The notes under the pieces: model-generated | Told to the model about the DNA's origin: nothing | Databases searched by the model: none | What the model saw: only the letters and a program-made list of their open reading frames with translations | Program-made: the position numbers and the translations under genes | Part shown: in pieces, positions 43,394 to 51,960 of the stretch | Layout of the letters: every line of letters begins with the position of its first letter | Position numbering within the stretch: position 1 is the first letter of the stretch | From: Betaproteobacteria bacterium | Lineage (GTDB): Bacteria > Pseudomonadota > Gammaproteobacteria > Burkholderiales > JAEUOS01 | Direction of reading: 5' to 3' | DNA: 64,000 nt | Assembly: GCA_028292405.1 (NCBI GenBank) | Contig: JAQGMJ010000008.1 | Location: forward strand, 1-64,000

Positions 43394-44047
43394 ATGACCG
43401 CCTTCACCACCACCTTCCTCCTGGTCTACGCCGCGCTGTTCCCGATCATCAACCCGGTCGGCGGCGCGCCGCTGTTTCTTGGCCTCACGCAATTCGCCAG
43501 TGAGCCGCAGCGCGCGGCCCTGGCACGAAAGGTGGCGCGCAACTGCTTTTTTCTGTTACTGGGTTCGCTGCTGGTCGGCTCGCACGTGCTGGAATTCTTC
43601 GGCATCAGCCTGCCGGTGGTGCGCATCGCCGGCGGCCTGGTGGTGAGCGCCTTCGGCTGGCGCCTGCTCAATTCCGAAGCCCCTATCGACGGCGAAGAGC
43701 AAGAGCGCGGCAACGCCACCATCCCCGATTCCTTCTACCCGCTCACCATGCCGCTGACTGTCGGCCCAGGCTCGATGTCGGTGGCCATCACCCTCGGCAG
43801 CCAGCGTCCGAAATTCGCCGGCATCGCCGAACTCCTGCTGCTGGGCGGCGCCGCCGTCGCCGGGCTGGCGGCCATGGCGCTGACCATCTACGTCTGCTAC
43901 CGGTCGTCGGAGGCCACCGTGCGCCTGCTCGGCAAGACCGGCACCGGCGTGGTGGTGCGCCTTTCCGCCTTCATCCTGCTGTGCATCGGCATCCAGATTC
44001 TCTGGGGGGGCTTGAGCGATCTTCTTCCCGGGCTGAAACAGCCTTGA
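43394..44047 (+). CDS. MarC-family integral membrane protein
   Basis: The 217-residue protein has about six hydrophobic helices and the family's N-terminal segment FPIINPVGGAPLFLGLT, then PLTMPLTVGPGSMSVAITLG and a C-terminal ILWGGLSDLLPG. MarC proteins are related to the NAAT group; their function is unclear and they are not needed for multidrug resistance despite the name. ATG 43394 is chosen; an ATG at 43357 is also possible. TAGAAT at 43351-43356 could be its -10. Confidence 0.87.
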   Translation: MTAFTTTFLLVYAALFPIINPVGGAPLFLGLTQFASEPQRAALARKVARNCFFLLLGSLLVGSHVLEFFGISLPVVRIAGGLVVSAFGWRLLNSEAPIDGEEQERGNATIPDSFYPLTMPLTVGPGSMSVAITLGSQRPKFAGIAELLLLGGAAVAGLAAMALTIYVCYRSSEATVRLLGKTGTGVVVRLSAFILLCIGIQILWGGLSDLLPGLKQP

Positions 44048-44122
44048 CCCCCAAGAAAATAAGCAACGGCAAATGACGACCGCACCACCATCATTCCGCG
44101 GCGAACGCCGGAATCCGCGGCA

Positions 44123-44623
44123 ATGTCCGCCAACGTCAAGCGCGCGATGGCGCTCACCGCCACGCTCAACCGCCTGACGTTCAACGACGCCGACGAGGTC
44201 CGCGCCTTGTTCAGCGAGCTCATCGGTAAGCAGGTCGACGGCAGCTTCTTGCTGATCCCGCCGTTCTACACCGCCGGCGGCCGTGAAATCAGCGTCGGGC
44301 GCAACGTCTTCATCAACCAGAATTGCACCTTCTTCGACCTCGGCGGACTGGCCATCGCCGACGATGTATTGATCGGCCCGAACGTCAGCCTCATCACCTC
44401 CGGCCACCCCATCGCGCCTTCGCAGCGGCGCGACGCCGTCATCGCCAAGCCGATCGCGATTGAAAGAAACGTGTGGATCGCCGCCGGCGCCACCGTCATC
44501 GGCGGCGTTACCGTCGGCGAAAACTCGGTGGTGGCGGCGGGTTCCGTCGTCACCAAAAACGTTCCTGCCAATATGCTGGTCGGCGGCAACCCGGCGCGGG
44601 TGATTCGCTCGATTGCCGAGTGA
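44123..44623 (+). CDS. Hexapeptide-repeat O-acetyltransferase (LacA/NodL/MaA family)
   Basis: The 166-residue left-handed beta-helix acetyltransferase transfers acetyl from acetyl-CoA to a sugar or similar hydroxyl. Family signs are FYTAGGREISVGRNVFINQN, GPNVSLITSGHP (with the catalytic His), and VTVGENSVVAAGSVVTKNVP. The usual N-terminal maltose-acetyltransferase helix region is shorter than in LacA. The gene stands alone between MarC and a convergent operon, so the acceptor is unknown. Confidence 0.9.
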   Translation: MSANVKRAMALTATLNRLTFNDADEVRALFSELIGKQVDGSFLLIPPFYTAGGREISVGRNVFINQNCTFFDLGGLAIADDVLIGPNVSLITSGHPIAPSQRRDAVIAKPIAIERNVWIAAGATVIGGVTVGENSVVAAGSVVTKNVPANMLVGGNPARVIRSIAE

Positions 44624-44671
44624 GGCCGGCTGCGGCTGGGTCTACGCCTGCGTGTACGCCTGCGTCTACGT

Positions 44672-45751
44672 CTACGCCGCGCCCACCGACAAATGATGGT
44701 CCGGCCCGGTCAGCTCGAAGCGGCCTTCGCCGACCGCACGCGCCCAGCGCGCCGTGCGCTCGATGCCGCCGAATGAAAACAGGTGGCAGCGGGCGAAGCG
44801 CGCGGGCGTGATGTTCAGCGCCTGCGCCACCACGGCCTGCATGGCCAGCGCCTGCACCACCGGTTCCGGCCCGGCCTCGGAAAGCAGGCGCAGCACCGAG
44901 CCGGACTGCTTGCCCAGCATGCCCACCGAGGCGGCCACGCCGCAGCGCAGCGCGTACTTGAGCAGGGTGGTGACGTTGGCCGGCCCGGCCAGGCCGACAG
45001 CTACGGCCAAGCCCGGGTGCGTGGCCTGCGCCTGCCGGGTCCAGGCGGCGATGCGCTCGGGGTGGAAGCCGAACTGGGTCATCACGCCCAGGCTTAAGCC
45101 CTGCTCGTGCGCCAGCGTCGCCTTGCGTTGCAGCGCCGTTGCCAGTTGCGCGGCGTCGATGTCCGGGTGGCCTTCCGGATAGGCCGCCACCTCGATTTCG
45201 CGTACCCCATGGCGAGCCAGCACGCCGGTGGAGAGCAGGTCGGCGGCGGAGGCAAACGGGCCGGCGGGCAGGGCGCGGTCGCCGCCCAGCAGCAGCACCT
45301 TGTCCACCCCCGCCTCGCCGTGCACGCGCGCGATGAAATCTTCCATCGTCTGCGCATTCACCAGGCCGCGCGCGGTGATGTGCGGTACGGGCGTCAGGCC
45401 CGCGCGCGCGAGCTGCATGGCGAGCGCGGCGCTTTGCTGGTAGGTCTGGCCCGGCAGCATGCTGATGTAAACCCGCGTGCCGGGCGCGAGAAAGCAGGCG
45501 CAGTCGGCGGCTGCGTTCGGCGTGCGCACCGTGGTCTCGATCGAAAAGCCGCGCACCAGCGCGATCAGCGCGGCGCGCAAGTCGGTAGGGGCGGGGTCTG
45601 GCGTAACGGATGGCGCAATGGTGGGCGCAGCGGCAGGCACAGTGGCAGGCACAGCGGCAGACGCAACCGCGGGCACAGCGGCGGGCGTGGCAGCGGGCTT
45701 TGCAGATGATGAACCTGCGGCAATATCGGGTTCGGCGGGTTTAGTTGGCAT
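44672..45751 (-). CDS. Methylenetetrahydrofolate reductase-like protein
   Basis: The 359-residue protein has an Ala/Pro/Val-rich N-terminal 60 residues of low complexity. A TIM-barrel domain of the MTHFR type follows: AGLTPVPHITARGLV, GEAGVDKVLLLGGDRALPAG, VAAYPEGHPDID and LSLGVMTQFGFHPE. Barrel enzymes of this type bind FAD and folate; whether this is a true MTHFR or a related one-carbon enzyme cannot be told. It begins 3 bp after the stop of the methyltransferase gene upstream, so the two form a unit. A Glu for the FAD/folate site is not clearly visible. Confidence 0.75.
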   Translation of the reverse strand: MPTKPAEPDIAAGSSSAKPAATPAAVPAVASAAVPATVPAAAPTIAPSVTPDPAPTDLRAALIALVRGFSIETTVRTPNAAADCACFLAPGTRVYISMLPGQTYQQSAALAMQLARAGLTPVPHITARGLVNAQTMEDFIARVHGEAGVDKVLLLGGDRALPAGPFASAADLLSTGVLARHGVREIEVAAYPEGHPDIDAAQLATALQRKATLAHEQGLSLGVMTQFGFHPERIAAWTRQAQATHPGLAVAVGLAGPANVTTLLKYALRCGVAASVGMLGKQSGSVLRLLSEAGPEPVVQALAMQAVVAQALNITPARFARCHLFSFGGIERTARWARAVGEGRFELTGPDHHLSVGAA

Positions 45752-45754
45752 CGC

Positions 45755-47278
45755 TTAATCCCGCTTGCGTGAGACGACAAACGATTCGTCCCAGAACCAC
45801 AGCCCGCCGTATTGCTGCAACACCTCGCGCGTGGCTTCGATATAGGCGTTGTCGCTCATCACCTCCTCCAGGCGCACGTCCTCGATCTGCGCCACATAGA
45901 CGGCGGCATTCCACGCCGCCAGCAGGGTCGAGGTACCGATCGAACTGGTCACCTCCGAGGGCAGGGTGTGCATGTCGTAGCGGAACAGCGAACGCTCGTC
46001 CGCATAGGCGTTGAAATTGAGGTCGCGCCCGGCGCTGCCCAGCACCGCCTTGGTCGCCTTCAGCAGGTCGTGGCGGTTCGACGTGAAGGGGCTCTCCTGC
46101 GGCCAGATGCGGCGCACGATTTCCAGCCCCGGGTCCTGCCCGTGCGAGTGGACCACGATCATGCGCCCGCCCGGCCCCAGGCTGCGCGCCAGCGGCGCCA
46201 GCACCTTCTCCGCCTTGAAGGCGGTGGAGGCGCGCGCGCGATACGGCTGGGAGGCGATCACCAGGTCGTAATTCGCCTCGGTGAAACCGCGGCGCGGGCG
46301 CACGCGGTCGAGCAAGAACTTGTGGTCTTCGCGATACAGCACCAGCACCACCGGCTTGTCGTACACCGGGTTGCCGGTGGTCTTGCTGATCTTCGCCTGC
46401 CAGTTCTGCGCCAGGAAGGGCTGCAGCTCGGTGATCTGCTGCTCGAACTCGCTGGAGGTGTTGCCGCGCAGCGCCACCTCGTGCCACACCAGGCTGGTGG
46501 CCGCGTCCACCGAGCGCGGCGCCAGCCACGGCGCCTCGGAGTAATACAGGTTGGTCATCACCAGCACGGTGGCGGGGTGCTCGTAGAAGCGGTCCGGCGT
46601 TTTTTCCAGCGCCAGGCGCACGTCCTCCAGGCTGATCTCCTTGCCCACCACATAAAAGGGCATGGTCGGAAAACGCGTGTGCATCGAGCGCAACACGCGC
46701 GAGAGCACGGTGCCGTCGCCCACGCCGGCGTCGAACACCCGCACCGCCGGCGGGCGCGGGTGGATGTTCGCCAGCTCCATCATGATGCGCTGGGCCACCA
46801 CCCATTTTTCGCTGCAGGTGTTGACGAACAGCAGGTACTTTTGGCGGTTGTCGTAAAAGCGGAAATTGCGCTGATGGTCCGGCTCCGCCTCGGGGTTGAC
46901 GCCGGCGCTTGCGGTTGCCGACGAGGCAGCAGGCAGGCCCGTGGGCAAAGCGGCAGACAAGGCAGTGGGCAGTGCAGTGGGCAAGACGGTGGGCGGCAGC
47001 GGGTGAAAGCCGTTCGGCCGGGCCGGCTTCGCCCGCGGCAGATGCGCCGCTGCCGTGCGCAGCACCCCGCCGGAAGAGGGCGCCGGCGGGTGCTGTTGCA
47101 TGAAACTGCGCACCCGCTCCAGGGTCGCCGGGTTGATGCGCCCGCCGATGCGCAGGCGGCTCACCAGCTTGCCGTCATTGACGGCATGGCGCCCGAACGT
47201 GGTTTCCGCCAGGCCCGCGCGCCGGCAATAGGCGCCGATCTCGGCCAGGAGCTGTTCCGCTCTTGTCTCCGTCTGCAT
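45755..47278 (-). CDS. SAM-dependent methyltransferase-like protein with N-terminal helical domain
   Basis: The 507-residue protein has an N-terminal domain of about 65 residues (EQLLAEIGAYCRRAGLAETT, VSRLRIGGRINPATLERVRS), then a Pro/Ala/Leu low-complexity linker. A Rossmann domain follows with motif I VRVFDAGVGDGTVLSRVLR and GGRMIVVHSHGQDPG. It is likely a methyltransferase; the acceptor is unknown. The downstream MTHFR-like gene suggests a shared one-carbon pathway. The two proteins also share Ala/Pro-rich low-complexity segments. Confidence 0.75.
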   Translation of the reverse strand: MQTETRAEQLLAEIGAYCRRAGLAETTFGRHAVNDGKLVSRLRIGGRINPATLERVRSFMQQHPPAPSSGGVLRTAAAHLPRAKPARPNGFHPLPPTVLPTALPTALSAALPTGLPAASSATASAGVNPEAEPDHQRNFRFYDNRQKYLLFVNTCSEKWVVAQRIMMELANIHPRPPAVRVFDAGVGDGTVLSRVLRSMHTRFPTMPFYVVGKEISLEDVRLALEKTPDRFYEHPATVLVMTNLYYSEAPWLAPRSVDAATSLVWHEVALRGNTSSEFEQQITELQPFLAQNWQAKISKTTGNPVYDKPVVLVLYREDHKFLLDRVRPRRGFTEANYDLVIASQPYRARASTAFKAEKVLAPLARSLGPGGRMIVVHSHGQDPGLEIVRRIWPQESPFTSNRHDLLKATKAVLGSAGRDLNFNAYADERSLFRYDMHTLPSEVTSSIGTSTLLAAWNAAVYVAQIEDVRLEEVMSDNAYIEATREVLQQYGGLWFWDESFVVSRKRD

Positions 47279-47555
47279 GTTTGTCTCCGCGCATTTTTAA
47301 CCGCGAAGCCATTACATGCCTGCCCACCGGGACTGTCAACCACATTATTGCCCACTCAGAAGGTGGGCAAAGGCGAGCCCGTTGCTTGGGTATTCGCGAT
47401 CAATGGGCGTCCTTCGAGAGTCCACGAATGATGGGCTTTCTCATAGGCAGTCAACGGCTGCGCTCGCCGCGGCGAACGTCGGGCCCGAACCATTGCGCCC
47501 CTTGCGTTGTCAGTAACCGTATCCGGCCCCGGCGGCCATTACAAGGGGAGCAGCG

Positions 47556-48032
47556 ATGAGCAAGAACACGATCTGCCTGTGGTACGAGCATGACGCGGAA
47601 GAAGCCGCGCGCTTTTACGCCAAAACCTTCCCGGACAGCGCCGTCGGCGCGGTCCACAAGGCGCCCGCCGACTTTCCCGGCGGCAAGGCCGGCCAGGTAC
47701 TGACCGTCGAGTTCACCGTCTGCGGCGTGCCCTGCCTGGGCCTGAACGGCGGCAATGCATTCAAGCAAAGCGAGGCGTTCTCCTTCCAGATCGCCACCGA
47801 TGACCAGGCCGAAACCGACCGCTACTGGAATGCCATCGTCGGCAACAGCGGCAAGGAGAGCGCCTGCGGCTGGTGCAAGGACAAATGGGGCCTGTCGTGG
47901 CAGATCACGCCGCGCGTGCTCACCGAGGCGATGGCCAAGGGCGGCGACACGGCCAAGCGCGCCTTCGCGGCGATGATGGAGATGGGCAAGATCGACGTCG
48001 CGAAGATCGAGGCGGCGGTGCGGGGAAAGTAG
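47556..48032 (+). CDS. VOC/PhnB-like 3-demethylubiquinone methyltransferase-domain protein
   Basis: This 158-residue protein of the PF06983-like group begins MSKNTICLWYEHDAEEAARF and carries FQIATDDQAETDRYWNAIVG and GWCKDKWGLSWQITPRVL. Such proteins are glyoxalase-fold members of unknown substrate, despite the ubiquinone name. AAGGGGAGCAGCG gives a good ribosome-binding site. It is a distant relative of the VOC protein at 37680. Confidence 0.9.
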   Translation: MSKNTICLWYEHDAEEAARFYAKTFPDSAVGAVHKAPADFPGGKAGQVLTVEFTVCGVPCLGLNGGNAFKQSEAFSFQIATDDQAETDRYWNAIVGNSGKESACGWCKDKWGLSWQITPRVLTEAMAKGGDTAKRAFAAMMEMGKIDVAKIEAAVRGK

Positions 48033-48120
48033 GGAAGCCCCTGCGAGGAGAGCATCTGCTCTGTCATGCGCCTTGGGGGCATTTCGCCGCCAGGCTCGCT
48101 TGAGGGATCAAAGGGACCGG

Positions 48121-48138
48121 AAGGCAGCTTGCTGCCTT
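48121..48138. terminator. Hairpin between convergent genes
   Basis: AAGGCAG/CTGCCTT with a CTTG loop overlaps the stop of the Rossmann protein gene and lies 90 bp past the VOC gene. No long T-tract is present. Confidence 0.4.
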
Positions 48139-48877
48139 AAGGCTCTGCGCTCATTTTCGCGGTGCCCTCGACGAAGAAGGGCTTCATCTCCCTGTACTCG
48201 AGGATCTTCACGGTGGCCTCTCTGGGCGCCTTGCCCTGCGCGATCGCCAGGTACGCCTTCTCTGACTGCGCCACCATCGCGCGCGCGAGATCGTTCTTGT
48301 GGATCGAGCGGTACTTCGACGGCAGCGCCCAGTCCAGCAGCGGCATCAGGGTGCCGAGCACGCCCGGCGTGTTGGAGTTGCCGAGAATGACGGAAGGCCG
48401 GTACACCCCGAGGAAGTCGAAGCCGACGGACTCGACCGCCTTCTCCTTCTCGCCGATGATCTTCAGGTACTTCATCCCGGCATTGGGGTCCGCGCCCACT
48501 GCCGTCATCACCCCGCAAACGCGAACGCCGCCTGCCTTGGCTGCGCGGAAAAACTCCCGCGGGTAAGTCACTTCGATCTTGCGCAGCTCCTCCTCGCTCA
48601 TTTTCGCGGTGCCCTTGCCGACCCCGAACGCCGCCAGCGCGATGTCGATTCCCCGTGCGTGCGGCGCAAGGGCCTCCCCGAGCCGGGCCATGTCGACAAC
48701 CACCTCGGAAACCTTGGGGCCGGTGAAGGCGTCCGTCTTGCGGCGCGTCACCACCACCACCTTTCCGCATAGCGGGCTATCGATCAGAAGCCGCACGATG
48801 CGCCCGCCCACGTTCCCCGTCGCGCCCAGCACGATCGCCGAATACTGCGCCTTCGCATCCGCTGCCGGGATTGTCAT
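48137..48877 (-). CDS. NAD(P)-binding Rossmann protein (NmrA/HTATIP2-like)
   Basis: The 246-residue protein has an atypical short-chain dehydrogenase-like Rossmann fold: AIVLGATGNVGGRIVRLLID near the start, then VVVVTRRKTDAF and FLGVYRPSVILGNSN. It resembles the NAD(P)H-binding family that includes HTATIP2-like proteins, often of regulatory or unknown role. ATG 48877 places the GxxGxxG motif close to the N-terminus; an ATG at 48907 is an alternative. Confidence 0.82.
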   Translation of the reverse strand: MTIPAADAKAQYSAIVLGATGNVGGRIVRLLIDSPLCGKVVVVTRRKTDAFTGPKVSEVVVDMARLGEALAPHARGIDIALAAFGVGKGTAKMSEEELRKIEVTYPREFFRAAKAGGVRVCGVMTAVGADPNAGMKYLKIIGEKEKAVESVGFDFLGVYRPSVILGNSNTPGVLGTLMPLLDWALPSKYRSIHKNDLARAMVAQSEKAYLAIAQGKAPREATVKILEYREMKPFFVEGTAKMSAEP

Positions 48878-49096
48878 GACACACGCGAAAAGTGGGAAAG
48901 AAGACAAAAGGGGTGCAGCCGGGCCGAATTCTTCCTGCTTTGTTCGGGCGCCGTCTCGCGGAACAGACTACACCTCCGGCCTTTGTCCAGCAAGAAAGGG
49001 CCCGGCTCGAAAATCTTCGCTGCAACGTAATCGGTGTTACGCCGCGATTCGCGGGCATGGATCAATAGCCGCCCGGCCGCCTCACCCGGCGAACCA

Positions 49097-49879
49097 CTAC
49101 CCCGGCAGCCCGAACAGCCGCTTGCTGTTCGCCGTCGCGTGCGCGGCCACCGCCGCCGCGTCGACTCCCTTCAGCTCCGCCACCGCCTGCGCCACAAAGG
49201 GCAGCAGCGCCGGCTCGTTGTAGGGCCGCGTCTTGCCCGCGTTGCGCGGGCGCAGGTAGGGCGCGTCCGTCTCCAGGTGCAGGCGCTCCAGCGGGATCAC
49301 GCGCATCGCCTCGCGCAGCGCCGTGCCGCGCGTCAGGTCCGTCACCCAGCCGGTGATGCCGATATCGAAGCCCAGCGCAAGAAAGGCCTCGGCCTCTTCG
49401 GCGCCGTCGGTGAAGCAATGCACCACGCCATGCGCGCCCGCGCCCGCCGCCTCGCGCAGCATGGCGTGAAAATCGTCGAAAGCGTCGCGGCAATGCAGGA
49501 ACAGCGGCTTGCCCGTGGTGAGGCTTGCCTGTATCTGCGCCTCGAACGCGCTGCGCTGCTCGGCCATCGGCGAAAACATGCGGTTGTAGTCCAGCCCGCA
49601 CTCGCCCACGGCCACCACGCGCTCGTCCGCCCAAAGCGCGGCCAGCGCCTCGCCGGTCGCGGCCGTGTACTCCTTCGCGGTATGCGGGTGCACCCCCGCC
49701 GTCGCCCACACGCGCGGGTGGCGGCGCGCGAACTCCAGCGCCGAGCGGCTGGAAGAGAGCGAAGTCCCCGTCGCCAGGATGTGCGTCACGCCGGCGTCGG
49801 CGGCGCGCGCCAGCAGCTCGGTGCCTGCGCCTTTGAGTTGCGAAGCGTGGAAGTTCACGCCGATGTCGATGAGGCTCAT
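49097..49879 (-). CDS. tatD: TatD-family metal-dependent hydrolase
   Basis: The 260-residue TIM-barrel amidohydrolase-fold enzyme starts MSLIDIGVNFHASQLKG, like E. coli TatD. Metal ligands are in VWATAGVHPHTAKEY, VAVGECGLDYNRMF, FLHCRDAFDDF and VVHCFTDG, with HLETDAPYL at the end. TatD is a 3'-5' exonuclease acting on DNA and RNA. It is unlinked to tatABC here. Confidence 0.93.
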   Translation of the reverse strand: MSLIDIGVNFHASQLKGAGTELLARAADAGVTHILATGTSLSSSRSALEFARRHPRVWATAGVHPHTAKEYTAATGEALAALWADERVVAVGECGLDYNRMFSPMAEQRSAFEAQIQASLTTGKPLFLHCRDAFDDFHAMLREAAGAGAHGVVHCFTDGAEEAEAFLALGFDIGITGWVTDLTRGTALREAMRVIPLERLHLETDAPYLRPRNAGKTRPYNEPALLPFVAQAVAELKGVDAAAVAAHATANSKRLFGLPG

Positions 49880-50159
49880 GCTTTTTTTCTTGGCTTGTGT
49901 TGTAGATAAATTCGACTTGGGCCCTCTACATGAGCAGAAGGAGCAAACAGGTCAATACGCGCATTTTTCTTTTGCTCCCGTTCCAGGCGAAGGTTGCATA
50001 TCGGGATGGCTTGAATTGCAGACCGCCATTATCGCGCCGATCCTCAAACCCCCGCATCACCGATCGATCAAAAAGACGGCAACCACCCGCGTCCTGACAG
50101 ACGCCTGAAACAAGCCGCCGCTAAGCTCGCCTGTCTGTCCCCGCACCCGAGGAACGCCA

Positions 50160-51878
50160 GTGACGCGCTACTTCATCAGCCCCGAGGGCAGCGACGGCAA
50201 CAGCGGCCTGGGCTGGCAGCAGCCGGTGCGCAGCCGCGCCCGCCTGGCCGCGCTGATCGACGGCGACAACAACGTGCCGCACCAGGTCTGCTTCGCCGGC
50301 AATTTCGACCGCGACTGGGCGCCGCCGGGCAGCATCGAATTCTTCCGCTTCGACCAGACCCGTGCCGCCGGCATCCGCTTGAGCGCAACGGCCGTGGTCA
50401 CGGGGCAGGACGTGCCGCTGCCCGTGTTCTGCGACTACGACCGCTACACCAATCCCGCGCGCGCCGTGCGCGTGGGCGCGAGCAACGTCTGGGAAATCGC
50501 CGGCGCCGTACCCACCAACGCCAACCGCGTGCGCCGCCTCTGGGGCTGCGACTACAAATCGCCCGCCATCGGCGCGCAGGCGCTTAAGCTTTATGAGTTG
50601 TGGGAGTCAGGCTGCGCCGGCCTCGACTACGCCCAATGCCACGCCCACCTCGGCGCGCGGCCGGACTACAACTGGACCCAATACAACGCCGCCGGCGCCC
50701 TCGGCACCAGCCTCTACATCGCCTGCCCCGAAAACCCCATCAGCTTTTACGGCGGCATCACCGTCCTCACCGACCTAAGCTACGCCCTCATGGTCCTGGC
50801 GCAAGACGGCTGGACCGTCGACCCCGAACTCACCTTCCGCGGCGGCGGCTACGGCACCGTCATCCTGCGCTCCTGCAGCGACGCGCGCTTCGAAGCCGCC
50901 CTCCACGGCTGGCACTTCTACACCGCCGCCCTGATGATCAGCGACAACGGCCACAACATCACCAGCCGCAACCTCACCCTCGCCCCCGACATCGACTGCG
51001 CCGTCAACGCCCTGCCGTTCTTCTGCGACGATGCCAACCCCGGGCACAACATGGCCGGGCACCACGGCATCCTCATCACGGCCGACGCCGACCTCGACGG
51101 CCTGCTCATCGCCGGCCAGGCCTCCAACGGGCGGCAGACGCGCATCGCCGACTGCATGCACGCCGGCATCGGCAACTACATCCCCCTGTCCGGCAGGATG
51201 CACCGCAACCTCCGCGTCGAGCGCAACGCCGCCTTCGACTTCGGCAACGTCATCTATGGCCGCGCCTTCGGCTTCGTCGGCCCCGACACGCAAGTGCAAA
51301 GCCTCGAACTCGGCGGCATCGTCACCCGCCAGCCCACCTGCTCCCAGGCCAGCGGCCGCGACATCCGCTTCGCAGGCCTCACCTTCAGCGCCTGCAAGCC
51401 CGACGCCGGCCTCCTCACGCTGCGCTTCGGCGGCACCCGCAACACCACCGACACCGCCTCCGCCATCTCCCTCTACACCACCAACTTCGGCGGCTCCGCC
51501 ATCGACCTCGACAACGTCTCCGTCACCGACTGCACCTTCGACGGCTGCCTCACCTGCGGCCTGCAAATCAGCCAGTTCGACCCCGCCGTCCCCTTCAAGG
51601 GCAGCGTCAACATCAGCGGCTGCACCTTCATCGCCCCGACAAACCCCGCCGCCCACCGCCTCGCCAGCCGCGTCGCCGGCTCCACCTACGCCGTCGCCCA
51701 CAACATGGCCACCCCCCAGCCCGAGCAGCAAATCCGCTACGCCAACAACACCGCCATCGGCTACACCATGGGCCGCCGCTTCGTCGGCGGCCCGCCGCAC
51801 GTCAACGGCGTGTTCAGGCTCGACAGCGAAGACTTCATGCCGGCCGGCCGGAATGTGGGGTGGACGCTGCGGGAGTAG
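50160..51878 (+). CDS. Right-handed parallel beta-helix protein (572 aa), function unknown
   Basis: The protein has no signal peptide and starts from a GTG (VTRYFISPEGSDGNSGLGWQ), preceded by GAGGAACGCC. Its N-terminal segment resembles the opening of pectate-lyase-like parallel beta-helix proteins. The rest is rich in short repeats with N, G, T and buried aliphatics (NITSRNLTLAPDIDC, DNVSVTDCTFDGCLTCGLQI, GSVNISGCTFIAP). Such proteins are often carbohydrate-active enzymes or phage or surface adhesins. No catalytic triad is obvious. It stands alone between terminators. Confidence 0.7.
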   Translation: MTRYFISPEGSDGNSGLGWQQPVRSRARLAALIDGDNNVPHQVCFAGNFDRDWAPPGSIEFFRFDQTRAAGIRLSATAVVTGQDVPLPVFCDYDRYTNPARAVRVGASNVWEIAGAVPTNANRVRRLWGCDYKSPAIGAQALKLYELWESGCAGLDYAQCHAHLGARPDYNWTQYNAAGALGTSLYIACPENPISFYGGITVLTDLSYALMVLAQDGWTVDPELTFRGGGYGTVILRSCSDARFEAALHGWHFYTAALMISDNGHNITSRNLTLAPDIDCAVNALPFFCDDANPGHNMAGHHGILITADADLDGLLIAGQASNGRQTRIADCMHAGIGNYIPLSGRMHRNLRVERNAAFDFGNVIYGRAFGFVGPDTQVQSLELGGIVTRQPTCSQASGRDIRFAGLTFSACKPDAGLLTLRFGGTRNTTDTASAISLYTTNFGGSAIDLDNVSVTDCTFDGCLTCGLQISQFDPAVPFKGSVNISGCTFIAPTNPAAHRLASRVAGSTYAVAHNMATPQPEQQIRYANNTAIGYTMGRRFVGGPPHVNGVFRLDSEDFMPAGRNVGWTLRE

Positions 51879-51918
51879 GGGTGACGAGGCGCGCGCGAGC
51901 GCGGCTTGCCCAATGAAA

Positions 51919-51942
51919 AACGGGCCGCTTGCGCGGCCCGTT
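51919..51942. terminator. Bidirectional terminator between beta-helix gene and iorB
   Basis: AACGGGCCGC/GCGGCCCGTT with a TTGC loop. An A-tract precedes it on the plus strand and provides the T-tract for iorB, which ends 18 bp away. Confidence 0.85.
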
Positions 51943-51960
51943 CCCCCATCGTTGTGCCGC

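Noticed and set aside
44641..44678. 12-bp-like repeat TCTACGCCTGCG near the MTHFR-like gene end
   Set aside because: Only about two imperfect copies, partly within coding sequence; too weak to call.
45590..45720. GC-rich tandem-looking repeats in the MTHFR-like gene
   Set aside because: They encode the Ala/Pro/Val low-complexity N-terminus and are imperfect; already covered by the gene entry.
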